The notes under the pieces are model-generated. The model had not been told where the DNA came from. It searched no databases and worked only from the letters and a program-made list of their open reading frames with translations. From positions 2,046,001 to 2,110,000 of the forward strand of contig NZ_JAGIOH010000001.1 in the NCBI RefSeq assembly GCF_017876625.1: 64,000 nt of DNA, read 5' to 3'. The translations under genes were made by a program, and so were the position numbers. The stretch is from Streptomyces syringium (GTDB lineage: Bacteria > Actinomycetota > Actinomycetes > Streptomycetales > Streptomycetaceae). This document shows positions 37,254 to 46,266 of this stretch, one piece after another. Numbering within the stretch: the stretch's first letter is position 1; each line of letters begins with the position of its first letter.

Positions 37254-38930
37254 GTGACCTCATCTGACCCGATATCGCGCCGCACGGCCGTCACGGCCGT
37301 AGCCGCCACCACCACCGCGGCCCTGCTGCCCCTGGCCACCGCCCCCGCCGCCCAGGCGCGGCCCGCCGTGCCCGCGCCCGCCGCGGCCCCCGCCGCCCGG
37401 GCCACCGCGGCCACCGGCTTCCTGCACGGCGTCGCCTCCGGCGACCCGCTCCCCGACGGTGTCCTGTTGTGGACGCGGGTCACGCCCGCCCCCGAAGCCG
37501 TTCCCGGCTCGGGGCTGGGGCCGGACGTCGAGGTCCGCTGGGAGGTGGCCGAGGACGCGGCCTTCGCCCACGTCGTCGCGCACGGCAAGGCCACCGCGAC
37601 GGCCGCGACGGACCACACCGTCAAGGCCGATGTCCGCGGCCTCCGTCCGGCCACCGACTACCACTTCCGCTTCACCGCCGGCGATGCCGTCTCCCCCGTC
37701 GCCCGCACCCGCACGGCCCCCGCCCACGACGCGGCCACCGCGGGCGTCCGCTTCGGCGTGGTCTCCTGCGCCAACTGGGAAGCGGGCCACTTCTCCGCGT
37801 ACCGCCATCTCGCCGGGCGAAGAGACCTGGACGCGGTGCTGCACCTCGGCGACTACATCTACGAGTACGGGACCGGCACCTACCCCGCCGCGAAGTACAC
37901 CGTGCGCCCGCACTCCCCCGCCCACGAGATCGTCAGCCTGGCCGACTACCGCGTCCGCCACGGCCGTTACAAGACCGACCCCGATCTGCAGGCGCTGCAC
38001 CAGGCGCACCCGACCGTGGCCATCTGGGACGACCACGAGTTCGCCAACGACGCCTGGTCGGGCGGCGCCGAGAACCACACGCCCGGCGCGGAGGGCGACT
38101 GGGCCGCGCGCATGGCCGCCGCGAAGCAGGCCTACTTCGAGTGGATGCCGGTCCGCCCGTCCATGGAGGGCACGACCTACCGGCGGCTGCGCTTCGGCAA
38201 GCTCGCCGATCTGCATCTGATGGACCTGCGCTCGTTCCGCTCGCAGCAGGCCAAGGGCGGCGCGGTCGACGACCCCGAGCGCAGCATCACCGGCCGGGCC
38301 CAGCTGGACTGGCTCAAGGCGGGCCTGGCGTCGTCCGACACCACCTGGCGCCTCGTCGGCAACTCCGTGATGATCTCCCCGGTGGCCTTCGGCGCCCTGC
38401 CCGCCCATCTGCTGGAGCCGCTCGCCAAGCTGCTCGGGCTGCCCACGGGCGGCCTCACGATCAGCACCGACCAGTGGGACGGATACACCGACGACCGGCG
38501 CGAGCTGCTCGCCCACCTCGCCGACCGCGCCATCCGCAACACCGTCTTCCTCACCGGCGACATCCACATGGCCTGGGCCAACGATGTGCCCCGCACGGCC
38601 GCGACGTACCCGATATCGCCGTCCGTGGCCACCGAGTTCGTGGTCACCTCGGTGACCTCGGACAACATCGACGACCTGCTGCACGTGCCGCCGCACACGG
38701 TCTCCCTCGCCGCCGCCACCGCGATCAAGGCCGCCAACCGGCATGTGAAGTGGCTCGACATGGACTCGCACGGCTACGGCGTCCTCGACATCACCACCGA
38801 GCACGCCCAGATGGACTACTACGTGCTGTCCGACAAGAAGGACCCGAAGGCCACGTCCTCCTGGTCCCGCTCCTACCGGACCCGCACGGGCACCCAGCGT
38901 GTCGAGCGGGTGAAGACGCCCGCGGGCTAG
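37254..38930 (+). CDS. phoD: Tat-exported alkaline phosphatase D
   Basis: 558 aa from GTG 37254. Tat signal with SRRTAVTAV (residues 8-16), a hydrophobic stretch and an APAAQA cleavage region near 35. Secreted PhoD-type phosphodiesterase/phosphatase: [19 protein letters not shown] and LTGDIHMAW hold metal ligands, and an N-terminal beta domain (about 55-160) is present. No clear PHO box was seen; a CCGGT-TTT-ACCGG repeat lies at 37223-37235. The gene ends 18 bases before the convergent hydrolase gene. Confidence 0.93.
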   Translation: MTSSDPISRRTAVTAVAATTTAALLPLATAPAAQARPAVPAPAAAPAARATAATGFLHGVASGDPLPDGVLLWTRVTPAPEAVPGSGLGPDVEVRWEVAEDAAFAHVVAHGKATATAATDHTVKADVRGLRPATDYHFRFTAGDAVSPVARTRTAPAHDAATAGVRFGVVSCANWEAGHFSAYRHLAGRRDLDAVLHLGDYIYEYGTGTYPAAKYTVRPHSPAHEIVSLADYRVRHGRYKTDPDLQALHQAHPTVAIWDDHEFANDAWSGGAENHTPGAEGDWAARMAAAKQAYFEWMPVRPSMEGTTYRRLRFGKLADLHLMDLRSFRSQQAKGGAVDDPERSITGRAQLDWLKAGLASSDTTWRLVGNSVMISPVAFGALPAHLLEPLAKLLGLPTGGLTISTDQWDGYTDDRRELLAHLADRAIRNTVFLTGDIHMAWANDVPRTAATYPISPSVATEFVVTSVTSDNIDDLLHVPPHTVSLAAATAIKAANRHVKWLDMDSHGYGVLDITTEHAQMDYYVLSDKKDPKATSSWSRSYRTRTGTQRVERVKTPAG

Positions 38931-38948
38931 GGCCCCTGGAGAGAGGCT

Positions 38949-39536
38949 CTACTCCCCGAGGCCGTCGAGGAAGCCGAGCGCGACCTTCCAGGCGGCCTCG
39001 GCCGCCTCCGCGTCGTAGTCCGCCAGCTCGGGGTCGGTGAACAGGTGCCCGGCCCCGGCGTAGCGGTAGACCTCCACGTCCGCGCCCGCCCGCTGCATCC
39101 GCAGGTACCAGGCGTTGAGCCAGTCGTGCGGCTCGAACGGGTCCGGGTCCGCGACGTGCAGCTGCACGGGCAGCTCGTCGACGGACGCGTCCTCGGCGAG
39201 GTCGGAGGTGCCGTGCAGGAGCAGCAGGCCGCGCGCCTTCTCGTCGCCCAGCGCGAGGTTCTGCGCGATGGATCCGCCGAGCGAGAAGCCCGCGTAGACG
39301 AGTCCCCGGTCGGACAGCGGCGCGACCGCGGTGATGGCCCGGCGCAGCAGCTCCTCCTGGCCGATCTCGTCCTTGATCTTCATGCCGTCCTCGACGGTGT
39401 CCGTCGTCCGGCCGTCGTAAAGGTCCGGAACGTGCACCTCGTGACCGGCGGCGCGCAGGCGCTCGGCGGCGGCGTGCACCGCGGGCCGCAGCCCGAAGGC
39501 TGAATGAAACAGGACAATCGTGGTAGGGGACGCCAC
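38949..39536 (-). CDS. Dienelactone hydrolase family protein
   Basis: 195 aa, alpha/beta hydrolase. GTG 39536 was chosen because AAGGAA lies 9 nt upstream; a GTG three codons earlier would place it too close. The nucleophile elbow GFSLGGSIAQ has Ser where classical dienelactone hydrolases have Cys; Asp in ADPDPFEP and His in GAGHLFTD complete a plausible triad. HSAFGLRP marks the oxyanion region. Substrate unknown. Confidence 0.85.
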   Translation of the reverse strand: MASPTTIVLFHSAFGLRPAVHAAAERLRAAGHEVHVPDLYDGRTTDTVEDGMKIKDEIGQEELLRRAITAVAPLSDRGLVYAGFSLGGSIAQNLALGDEKARGLLLLHGTSDLAEDASVDELPVQLHVADPDPFEPHDWLNAWYLRMQRAGADVEVYRYAGAGHLFTDPELADYDAEAAEAAWKVALGFLDGLGE

Positions 39537-39644
39537 TGGAGTCACTTCCTTACGGGTGGATCGCGTGCCCCCATCGTGCCAGTTACGGTCGGGAGGACGC
39601 CCACCGGAGAGCAGCGAGGACCCGCAGGCCGGAAGGAGCCACAC

Positions 39645-40754
39645 GTGTCCATGGAGGACGTGCTGCGTCCGATCATCGTCGTCGGTGGGGCGGTGCTCAT
39701 CACGGCGGTCGTCGGCTGGGTGGCCGACCAGATACTGAACCGGATCGCCGCCCGACACCCCGAGATGCCACTGTGGGGCCTGCTGGGCCGCTGCCGGCTG
39801 CCGGTGCGCCTGGTGCTCTGCGCGGCGCTGCTGCGCGGCAGCTACGAGTCCTCCGGGGTGGCCGACGGGCATGAGGCCGGAGTGGGCCAGACGCTGACCC
39901 TGGTGCTGATCGGCGCGTGTGCCTGGCTGGTGATCCGGGTGGCCACCGCCGTGGTCGAGTCGACGTACGCCCGCTACGCCGCGCACGCGGTGGACCCGGC
40001 CCGGGTGCGCCGGGTGCGCACCCAGGTCACGCTGATCCAGCGGATCGTCGCGGCCGCCGTCTGTGTGGTGGCGGTGGCGGCGATGCTGCTGACCTTCCCG
40101 GCGATGAAGACCGTGGGGACGTCGATGCTGGCGTCGGCCGGTGTGATCGGCATCGTGGCCGGTGTGGCGGCCCAGTCCACGCTCGGCAATCTCTTCGCCG
40201 GGCTGCAGATCGCCTTCGGCGACCTGGTCCGTATCGGTGACACGGTCGTGGTCGACGGCGAGTGGGGCAAGGTCGAGGAGATCACGCTCACCTATCTGGT
40301 GGTCACCACCTGGGACGAGCGGCGGATCACCATGCCGGTGTCGTACTTCACCAGCAAGCCGTTCGAGAACTGGTCGCGCGGCAACCCCCGGATGACGGGC
40401 ACGGTGTTCTTCCACCTCGACCACTCGACCCCGATAGACCTGCTGCGCGACCACCTCCACAACGTGCTCAAGAGCAGCCACGAGTGGGACGAGCGGGCCT
40501 GGGGCCTGGTGGTCACCGACACCACGCCCTCGACCATCCAGGTGCGGGCGCTGGTGACGGCCAAGGACGCCGACGACATCTGGACGCTGCGCTGCCTGGT
40601 GCGCGAACAGCTCATCGAGTGGCTCCGGCGGGAGCATCCGTACGCGCTGCCGCGCATCAACACCGCGCCGGCACCGGGCCTGGACGAGGCCCCCTCCCGC
40701 CGGCAGGCCCCGCCCACGGCGGACGACATCGGCCCGGGGCCGGGGATGAACTAG
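39645..40754 (+). CDS. Mechanosensitive ion channel, MscS family
   Basis: 369 aa from GTG 39645 with GGAAGGAG upstream. Four membrane segments, the last pore-lining one being GVIGIVAGVAAQSTLGNLFAG in two parts (about 166-186). Then the MscS beta domain (IGDTVVVDGEWGKVEEI, TWDERRITMP) and alpha/beta domain. Opens under membrane tension to protect against osmotic shock. Convergent with the antiporter gene across palindrome copy D. Confidence 0.92.
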   Translation: MSMEDVLRPIIVVGGAVLITAVVGWVADQILNRIAARHPEMPLWGLLGRCRLPVRLVLCAALLRGSYESSGVADGHEAGVGQTLTLVLIGACAWLVIRVATAVVESTYARYAAHAVDPARVRRVRTQVTLIQRIVAAAVCVVAVAAMLLTFPAMKTVGTSMLASAGVIGIVAGVAAQSTLGNLFAGLQIAFGDLVRIGDTVVVDGEWGKVEEITLTYLVVTTWDERRITMPVSYFTSKPFENWSRGNPRMTGTVFFHLDHSTPIDLLRDHLHNVLKSSHEWDERAWGLVVTDTTPSTIQVRALVTAKDADDIWTLRCLVREQLIEWLRREHPYALPRINTAPAPGLDEAPSRRQAPPTADDIGPGPGMN

Positions 40755-40824
40755 GGCGTGTGGTCCGGCGGCTTCGGCTGCGGGCCGCGTGTGCCACCTG
40801 CGGCGGCGAGCGCCCTGAGGGCGC

Positions 40825-40894
40825 GTCCTCAATCGCCGGACGGGCTGGTTGTGGCTGAGCTCAGCCACAACCAGCCCGTCCGGCGATTGAGGAC
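40825..40894. repeat. Composite palindrome, copy D (perfect 70-bp palindrome)
   Basis: Two 35-nt arms meet with no spacer; the centre reads GGCTGAGCTCAGCC. The arms begin with the shared GTCCTCAATCGCCGGACGGG. Flanks GCGCCCTGAGGGCGC and ACACCGCCGCGCAGCGG match copy C. It lies between the convergent MscS and antiporter genes. Confidence 0.92.
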
Positions 40895-40928
40895 ACCGCC
40901 GCGCAGCGGAGGTGCACCCCAGGAGGCG

Positions 40929-42518
40929 CTAGCCGCGCAGGCTCCGGACGTCCAGGTGGCGCAGCACCCGGTCGACGACCTCCGGGTCGGCGCCGGGCTC
41001 GCTGCGTGCGGCCAGCACCTCGTGCCGGGCGGCGGAGAGCATCTCGTTCTGGATGCGCTGGACGGTGCGGATCCGCTCGACGCGCTGGGCGTGGGCCTCG
41101 CGGCGCTCCTCGTCCACCATGTCGGGGCTGATCCGGGCGCCCACCTCGTAGGCCCGCCGGTGGAGCTGTTCGACGAGGTCCTCGGGGAGGTCCTCGTCCT
41201 GTTCGATCTCCTTGAGCCGGCGCTTGGCGGCCTTGGAGACACGCACGGCGAGCTGCCGGGACAGCTCCCGCTCGGCATCGGTGTCGGACTCCACGCCGAG
41301 CCGCTTGACCAGCCAGGGCAGGGTGAGCCCCTGGACGACGAGGGTGGCGACGATGACGGCGAAGGCGATGAAGAGCATCTCGTCGCGGGCGGGGAAGGGC
41401 AAGCCGTCGTCCGTGCGCAGCGGGATGGCGAGGGCGAGCGCGACGGAGGCGACGCCGCGCATCCCGGACCACCACATCACGACCGTCTCGCGCCAGCTCA
41501 TCGGGATCTCCTCGTCGTAGTCCCTGCGCCGGTGCAGCTTCTTGGCGAGCCACGCGGCGGGCAGCAGCCACAGCAGGCGCACACCGATGACGACCGCGAC
41601 GACGACGGCTCCCGTCCGGAGCATCTCGCCCCAGCGGCCGGAGGCGACGTGGAAGACGTTGTGGAGCTCCAGGCCGATGAGCCCGAAGGCGACGCCGGTG
41701 ACGAGGGTGTCGACGACCTCCCAGAAGGTGTGCCCGGCCAGCCGTCCGAGGACGTCGTCGGGGTCCGTGGCGTACTCGGCCAGGAAGAGCGCGGTGACGA
41801 GCACGGCGAGCACGCCGGAGCCCTTGAACTCCTCGGCCAGGACGTAGGAGACGAACGGCACCAGCAGGGTGAGCCCGATCTGGAGCGTCGCGTCACCGAG
41901 GACGTCCATGAGCTTCTTCGCCGCCCAGCCGAGGCCCAGCCCGACCGCCAGGGCCACCACGGCGGACAGCACCAGCTCCGCGACGGCCTTCGGCAGCGAG
42001 AAGCTGCCGCTGACGGCCGCGGCGATGGCCACGTGGTAGAGCACGATGGCGGTGACGTCGTTGAAGAGCCCCTCGCCCTCCAGGATGGAGACCAGGCGGC
42101 GGGGCAGCCCGAGGGAGCCCGCGACGGCGGTGGCGGCGACGGGGTCGGGCGGGGCGACGAGCGCGCCGAGCGCGACGGCGGCGGCGATGGGCAGGCCCGG
42201 CACGATGGCGCCCGCGACGGCCGCGACGGCGGCGGTCGTGACGAAGACGAGCGCCACGGCGAGCAGGAAGATCGGCCGCAGGTTGGCCGCGAACTGCCGC
42301 CAGGAGGTGCGCTGCACGGAGGCGTAGAGCAGGGGCGGCAGCACGAGGGGAAGGATGAACTCCGGGGGGATGTCCACGTTGGGCACGAACGGCAGCAGCG
42401 CGAGGGCGATCCCGCCCAGGGTCATCAGCACCGGTGACGGCAGCCCCAGCCGGTCCCCGAGCGGCACCATGACCACGGCCCCGATGAGCAGGACGAACAG
42501 CAGGGCGAGCTGGTCCAC
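40929..42518 (-). CDS. Na+/H+ antiporter, CPA1 family
   Basis: 529 aa from GTG 42518 with GGAGGG upstream. About twelve membrane helices (residues 1-405), including the CPA1 ALVAPPDPVAATAV with the ion-binding Asp and EGEGLFNDVTAIV with the conserved Asn-Asp. A long cytosolic C-terminal tail (about 415-529) is rich in Glu/Arg helices. Exchanges Na+ (or K+) for H+ to regulate pH and salt. Strand is shared with the GNAT gene upstream, 115 bases away. Confidence 0.93.
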   Translation of the reverse strand: MDQLALLFVLLIGAVVMVPLGDRLGLPSPVLMTLGGIALALLPFVPNVDIPPEFILPLVLPPLLYASVQRTSWRQFAANLRPIFLLAVALVFVTTAAVAAVAGAIVPGLPIAAAVALGALVAPPDPVAATAVAGSLGLPRRLVSILEGEGLFNDVTAIVLYHVAIAAAVSGSFSLPKAVAELVLSAVVALAVGLGLGWAAKKLMDVLGDATLQIGLTLLVPFVSYVLAEEFKGSGVLAVLVTALFLAEYATDPDDVLGRLAGHTFWEVVDTLVTGVAFGLIGLELHNVFHVASGRWGEMLRTGAVVVAVVIGVRLLWLLPAAWLAKKLHRRRDYDEEIPMSWRETVVMWWSGMRGVASVALALAIPLRTDDGLPFPARDEMLFIAFAVIVATLVVQGLTLPWLVKRLGVESDTDAERELSRQLAVRVSKAAKRRLKEIEQDEDLPEDLVEQLHRRAYEVGARISPDMVDEERREAHAQRVERIRTVQRIQNEMLSAARHEVLAARSEPGADPEVVDRVLRHLDVRSLRG

Positions 42519-42614
42519 GGAGGCCCTCCGGGCGGGTGGGGAACAGACGTTCAGGCCCCAGCCTGCCATGGAACGGGGCAAACCCCATGATGCCGGGCGC
42601 CTTTCGGCGCCTCA

Positions 42615-42632
42615 GTGCGATCCGGATCGCAC
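42615..42632. promoter_or_regulatory. 18-bp perfect palindrome between the GNAT and antiporter genes
   Basis: GTGCGATCCGGATCGCAC, flanked by CTCA on both sides, 1 base beyond the GNAT stop and about 100 bases upstream of the antiporter start. Zero spacer favours a protein site over a hairpin. Confidence 0.4.
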
Positions 42633-42633
42633 C

Positions 42634-43116
42634 TCAGAGCGACTTGGTCATCGCCCGGTGCGGGATGCCGCTGCCCTCGTCGAACTCCGGTCCGTACGCG
42701 GCGTACCCCAGGCGCTCGTAGAAGCCGAGGGCGTGCGTCTGTGCCTCGAGGTAGACCCGGGCCAGGCCCAGCCGTCGGGCCTCGTCCTCCACCGCCCGCA
42801 CGAGCGCGGCACCGAGGCCCGTGCCCCGGGCGGCGCCGCCGACCGCGAGCCGGCCGAGGACGGCCGTGGTGTCGTCGTCGACGCCGGCGTGGGCGTACTT
42901 CCGCCGGGCGGGCCCGCCGTGCAGGAAGCGCACCGTGCCGAGGGGACCGGCCGGGCCGGTGGCCAGGAGATGGACCGCGTCGGCGTCGTACGCGTCCATC
43001 TCCTCCGCCTCCGGGATCCGCTGCTCCACGACGAAGACCTCACGGCGCACGGCGAAGCAGTCGGCGAGCTCCGCCGGGCCCGCCGGGCGGATGACGCAGG
43101 GGGCGTCCCGGCTCAC
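42634..43116 (-). CDS. GNAT family N-acetyltransferase
   Basis: 160 aa from GTG 43116, which overlaps the stop of the pseudouridine synthase gene (GTGA), so the two are translationally coupled. Acetyl-CoA loop in [17 protein letters not shown] and the late motif [17 protein letters not shown] are typical of the ElaA-like GNAT group. Substrate unknown. Confidence 0.88.
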   Translation of the reverse strand: MSRDAPCVIRPAGPAELADCFAVRREVFVVEQRIPEAEEMDAYDADAVHLLATGPAGPLGTVRFLHGGPARRKYAHAGVDDDTTAVLGRLAVGGAARGTGLGAALVRAVEDEARRLGLARVYLEAQTHALGFYERLGYAAYGPEFDEGSGIPHRAMTKSL

Positions 43117-44054
43117 GAGCTTTCGGCGCGCACGATGTCCAGGGCCCGCTGCAGGTCCTCGGGGTAGGCGCTCTCGAACTCCACCCATCGCCCGTCCTCG
43201 GGGTGCTCGAAGCCGAGCCGCATGGCGTGCAGCCACTGCCGGGTGAGGCCGAGCCGCTTGGCGAGGGTCGGGTCGGCGCCGTAGGTGAGGTCACCGACGC
43301 AGGGGTGCCGGTGCGCGGCCATGTGCACCCGGATCTGGTGCGTACGGCCGGTCTCCAGCTTGATGTCGAGGAGGCTGGCGGCCCGGAACGCCTCGATGAG
43401 GTCGTAGTGGGTCACCGACGGCTTGCCCTCGGCGGTGACGGCCCACTTGTAGTCGTGGTTGGGGTGGCGGCCGATGGGGGCGTCGATGGTGCCGCTCATC
43501 GGGTCCGGGTGGCCCTGGACCAGCGAGTGGTAGCGCTTGTCGACCGTGCGCTCGCGGAACTGCTGCTTGAGCAGGGTGTAGGCGCGCTCGGACTTGGCGA
43601 CGACCATCAGGCCGGAGGTGCCCACGTCCAGGCGGTGCACGATGCCCTGGCGCTCGGACGCGCCCGAGGTGGAGATGCGGTAGCCGGCGGCGGCGAGACC
43701 GCCGATGACGGTGGTACCGGTCCAGCCGGGGCTCGGGTGCGCGGCGACGCCGACCGGCTTGACGATCACGACGATGTCGTCGTCGTCGTGGACGATCTCC
43801 ATGCCCTCCACGGGCTCCGCGACGATCTGCACCGGCGCGGGCGCGGCGGGCATCTCGACCTCCAGCCAGGCCCCGCCGGTGACCCGGTCGGACTTCCCGG
43901 CCTCGGCTCCGTCGAGCTGGACCTTGCCCGCGGCCGCGAGTTCGGCCGCCTTGGTGCGGGAGAAACCGAACATGCGGGCGATGGCGGCGTCGACGCGCTC
44001 GCCTTCGAGGCCATCGGGGACGGGAAGGGCGCGGATCTCGGGAATGGTGCTCAC
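43113..44054 (-). CDS. rluD: RluA-family 23S rRNA pseudouridine synthase
   Basis: 313 aa. N-terminal S4 RNA-binding domain (about 13-75), then the synthase domain with [19 protein letters not shown]; the Asp in HRLD is the catalytic residue of the RluA/RluD group. [17 protein letters not shown] is also typical. Most likely modifies 23S rRNA. Follows lspA with a gap of about 100 bases holding a hairpin. Some genomes label it ylyB. Confidence 0.93.
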   Translation of the reverse strand: MSTIPEIRALPVPDGLEGERVDAAIARMFGFSRTKAAELAAAGKVQLDGAEAGKSDRVTGGAWLEVEMPAAPAPVQIVAEPVEGMEIVHDDDDIVVIVKPVGVAAHPSPGWTGTTVIGGLAAAGYRISTSGASERQGIVHRLDVGTSGLMVVAKSERAYTLLKQQFRERTVDKRYHSLVQGHPDPMSGTIDAPIGRHPNHDYKWAVTAEGKPSVTHYDLIEAFRAASLLDIKLETGRTHQIRVHMAAHRHPCVGDLTYGADPTLAKRLGLTRQWLHAMRLGFEHPEDGRWVEFESAYPEDLQRALDIVRAESS

Positions 44055-44106
44055 CCGTCGAGTATGCCGGACGGGCCGGACCCGCCCGAACGCCCGTCCC
44101 GGGCGG

Positions 44107-44140
44107 CGGCGGCCCCGGTCCGCCCGGGACCGGGCCGCCG
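44107..44140 (-). terminator. Hairpin between lspA and the pseudouridine synthase gene
   Basis: CGGCGGCCCCGGTCC / GGACCGGGCCGCCG stem with one bulge and a 5-nt loop, 17 bases past the lspA stop. May end or attenuate the lspA transcript. Confidence 0.55.
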
Positions 44141-44156
44141 GGCGTGCGGCAGGCGG

Positions 44157-44732
44157 TCAGTCGTCGGTGTGGACGGTGCCGTCCGGGTCCAGGCCGCGGA
44201 AGGAGAGGATCACGATCAGGAAGCCGCCGCAGACGATCGCGGAGTCGGCGAGGTTGAAGACCGCGAAGTGCGCGGGGGCGATGAAGTCCACCACCCCGCC
44301 CTCGAAGCCGCCGGGGGACCGGAAGAGCCGGTCGGTGAGGTTGCCGAAGGCGCCGCCGAGCAGCAGGCCGAGCGCGATGGCCCACGGCAGGCTGTAGAGC
44401 TTGCGGGCGAGGCGCGCGATGACCACGATCACGGCGGTGGCGATCACGGTGAAGACGATGGTCATCGCCTCGCCGATACCGAAGGCCGCGCCGCGGTTGC
44501 GGATCACGTTGAACTGGAGCCAGGTGCCGAACACCTGGATCGGATCGTGGTGCTCCAGCTTGGCCACCACGAGGAGCTTGCTGAGCAGATCGAGCAGGTA
44601 GGCGAAAGCGGCGACCGAGACGAGCACGCCGATCCGCCGCTTGCCCTTGGCCGCGCTGTTCTCGCCGGCCGTCGCCTCTCCGGCCCCGTCGGCGCCCTCC
44701 GGCATACCGGTGGCCTGTTCCGCCTCTGTCAC
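44157..44732 (-). CDS. lspA: Lipoprotein signal peptidase (signal peptidase II)
   Basis: 191 aa from GTG 44732 with GAGGGA upstream. Membrane aspartyl protease cutting before the lipid-modified Cys of prolipoproteins, after Lgt. Both catalytic Asp motifs are present: GNLTDRLF and FNLADSAI. Four membrane helices; a polar Glu/Ala/Gly-rich N-terminus of about 35 residues is an actinobacterial extra. Confidence 0.95.
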   Translation of the reverse strand: MTEAEQATGMPEGADGAGEATAGENSAAKGKRRIGVLVSVAAFAYLLDLLSKLLVVAKLEHHDPIQVFGTWLQFNVIRNRGAAFGIGEAMTIVFTVIATAVIVVIARLARKLYSLPWAIALGLLLGGAFGNLTDRLFRSPGGFEGGVVDFIAPAHFAVFNLADSAIVCGGFLIVILSFRGLDPDGTVHTDD

Positions 44733-44809
44733 GTGAGTCCCTCGACGTCGTCCCACGCCAGGGCCCTGCCTGGCTGAGGTCGAGGGTACGGCACGGCGTG
44801 GGCGCCCGG

Positions 44810-45799
44810 TCAGCGACGTTCCTGACGCTGCTTGCACTCGACACACAGCGTGGCCCGCGGGAAGGCCTGCATCCGGGCCTTCCCGATGGGATTGCCACAG
44901 TTCTCACAGATCCCGTACGTACCGGCGTCGAGCCGCTCCAGCGCCCGCTCGGTCTGCTCCAGCATCTCCCGCGCGTTGGCGGCCAGGGCCAGCTCGTGCT
45001 CGCGGGTGATGTTCTTGGTGCCGGTGTCGGCCTGGTCGTCGCCCGCGCCGTCGCCCGAGTCGCGCATCAGGCCGCTGATCGCCTCCTGGGCGGCTTCGAT
45101 CTCGGTCCGCAGCCGGAGGACCTCGCCCCGCAGGTCCGTCCGGGCCTCGGCCACCTCCTCGGGCGACCAGGGCTCCTCGCCGGGGCGTACGGCGAGGGCC
45201 CCGGCCTCCGCGGCGCCCGCCCGGGCCCCCGGCACCGTCGTCCCGGCCTGCGCCTCGCTCATGGTCTTCTTCACGGCCACCGTCCTGTCTCCCGTCTTCT
45301 TGGCGGATGCCGCTCGCGCGGCTTGAACGGCCGGGTCGGCCTGTACGGCCGTGGCCTCGGCGGGCGCGGCCTTCTCGGCCGCGGCCCTGGTGGAGATCTT
45401 GGTCGCGGCCTTGGCCGTGGTGTGGGTCTTGGTCGCGGCCTTGTCGGCGGTTTTGGCCGTGGTCTTGGCCGTGGTCTTGGCCGCGGTCTTGGACGCAGCC
45501 TTGGTGATCGTCTTCTTGGCGGCCTTCGCAGGCGCGGCCTTCGCGGTCGCGGTCTTCTTCACCGGTGCGGTCTTCGTCGTCGCCTTCTTGGCTACGGCCT
45601 TCGTGGCGGGGACCTTCGTGGCCGGGGCCTTCGTGGCTGCGACCTTCTTGGCCGGAGCCTTCTTCGCGGGGGCGGCCTTCTTGGCCGGAGCGGCCTTCTT
45701 GGCGGTGGCCGGAGCGGGAGCGGTCCTGGTGGTCTTCCCGGCCGCGGGCGCGGCCTTCTTGGCCGGTGCGGCCGTCTTCACGGACTTCTTCGCCACCAT
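44810..45799 (-). CDS. DksA/TraR zinc-finger protein with histone-H1-like Lys/Ala tail
   Basis: 329 aa. Residues about 1-150 are almost only Lys, Ala, Thr and Pro with [13 protein letters not shown] repeats, like the tails of histone H1 or streptomycete HU-like proteins. A linker leads to a coiled helix (about 215-290) and a four-Cys finger CENCGNPIG / CVECKQRQ typical of DksA/TraR. ATG 45799 has AAGGGG upstream. Probably binds DNA or RNA polymerase; ppGpp-type control is inferred only from the family. Confidence 0.85.
   Translation of the reverse strand: MVAKKSVKTAAPAKKAAPAAGKTTRTAPAPATAKKAAPAKKAAPAKKAPAKKVAATKAPATKVPATKAVAKKATTKTAPVKKTATAKAAPAKAAKKTITKAASKTAAKTTAKTTAKTADKAATKTHTTAKAATKISTRAAAEKAAPAEATAVQADPAVQAARAASAKKTGDRTVAVKKTMSEAQAGTTVPGARAGAAEAGALAVRPGEEPWSPEEVAEARTDLRGEVLRLRTEIEAAQEAISGLMRDSGDGAGDDQADTGTKNITREHELALAANAREMLEQTERALERLDAGTYGICENCGNPIGKARMQAFPRATLCVECKQRQERR
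45370..45790 (-). repeat. Low-complexity Lys/Ala codon repeats
   Basis: Degenerate repeats encoding the basic tail of the DksA-like protein, e.g. the plus-strand unit GTGGTCTTGGCC around 45460-45480. Likely to vary in length between strains. Confidence 0.6.
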
Positions 45800-45981
45800 G
45801 GCCCGCGACCCCTTCACATTTTATGATCTTGCGCGCGAATCGTGCCGGAACGATAAATCGGCTCCGGGCACGCGGCAACGGGCCACGCCGGTCTCAACCC
45901 TTGTGCCCCGCACCCGGCCCTGTAATCGGCGGGCCGCGGCCGGCAGGGGAAATTCGGTCGGCCGTCCTCGGTGTGGCCCTT

Positions 45982-45987
45982 TACACT
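45982..45987 (+). promoter_or_regulatory. Candidate -10 element for ileS
   Basis: TACACT, about 25 bases before the start of the T-box stem I (GGACGAGTAG at 46011). No clear -35 was found. Confidence 0.35.
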
Positions 45988-46004
45988 GGGCGCAGCGAAA
46001 GGCG

Positions 46005-46260
46005 TGGAAGGGACGAGTAGCGCCGCACGCAGCCATGAGCGATCCGGGGACGGTGCGAGCCCGGAGGTGTGCGCGGTGTGAAGATCACCCCCGAGCCGCC
46101 GGAAGAACGCCCCGCGGGGTCAGTAGAACCGGTGTCGCGGCCCAATGAGGGGGCCACAGGCGTGCTGCCTGCGGCCAAGGAGGGTGGTACCGCGGGAGCG
46201 AGTGGCTCTCGTCCCTCCGACGGAGAGCGCGACAGCGCAATGACGTTCCGCCGGAGGCAG
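46005..46260 (+). promoter_or_regulatory. T-box riboswitch of ileS, translational type
   Basis: Stem I begins GGACGAGTAG (46011), with AGCGA and the apical GGGGACGGTGCGAGCCC. The specifier loop GTGTGAAGATCA has ATC, an Ile codon, at 46084-46086. The T-box bulge TGGTACCGCG is at 46185-46194. GGAGGG (46179-46184) can pair with CCCTCC (46213-46218), or CCTCCG (46214-46219) can pair with the Shine-Dalgarno CGGAGG (46252-46257). Uncharged tRNA-Ile should favour the first pairing and open the site. Confidence 0.93.
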
Positions 46261-46266
46261 ACCCAG

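Noticed and set aside
46069..46266. 66-codon N-terminal extension of ileS
   Set aside because: This stretch is the T-box leader RNA; the residues are not family-like and the best ribosome-binding site precedes 46267.
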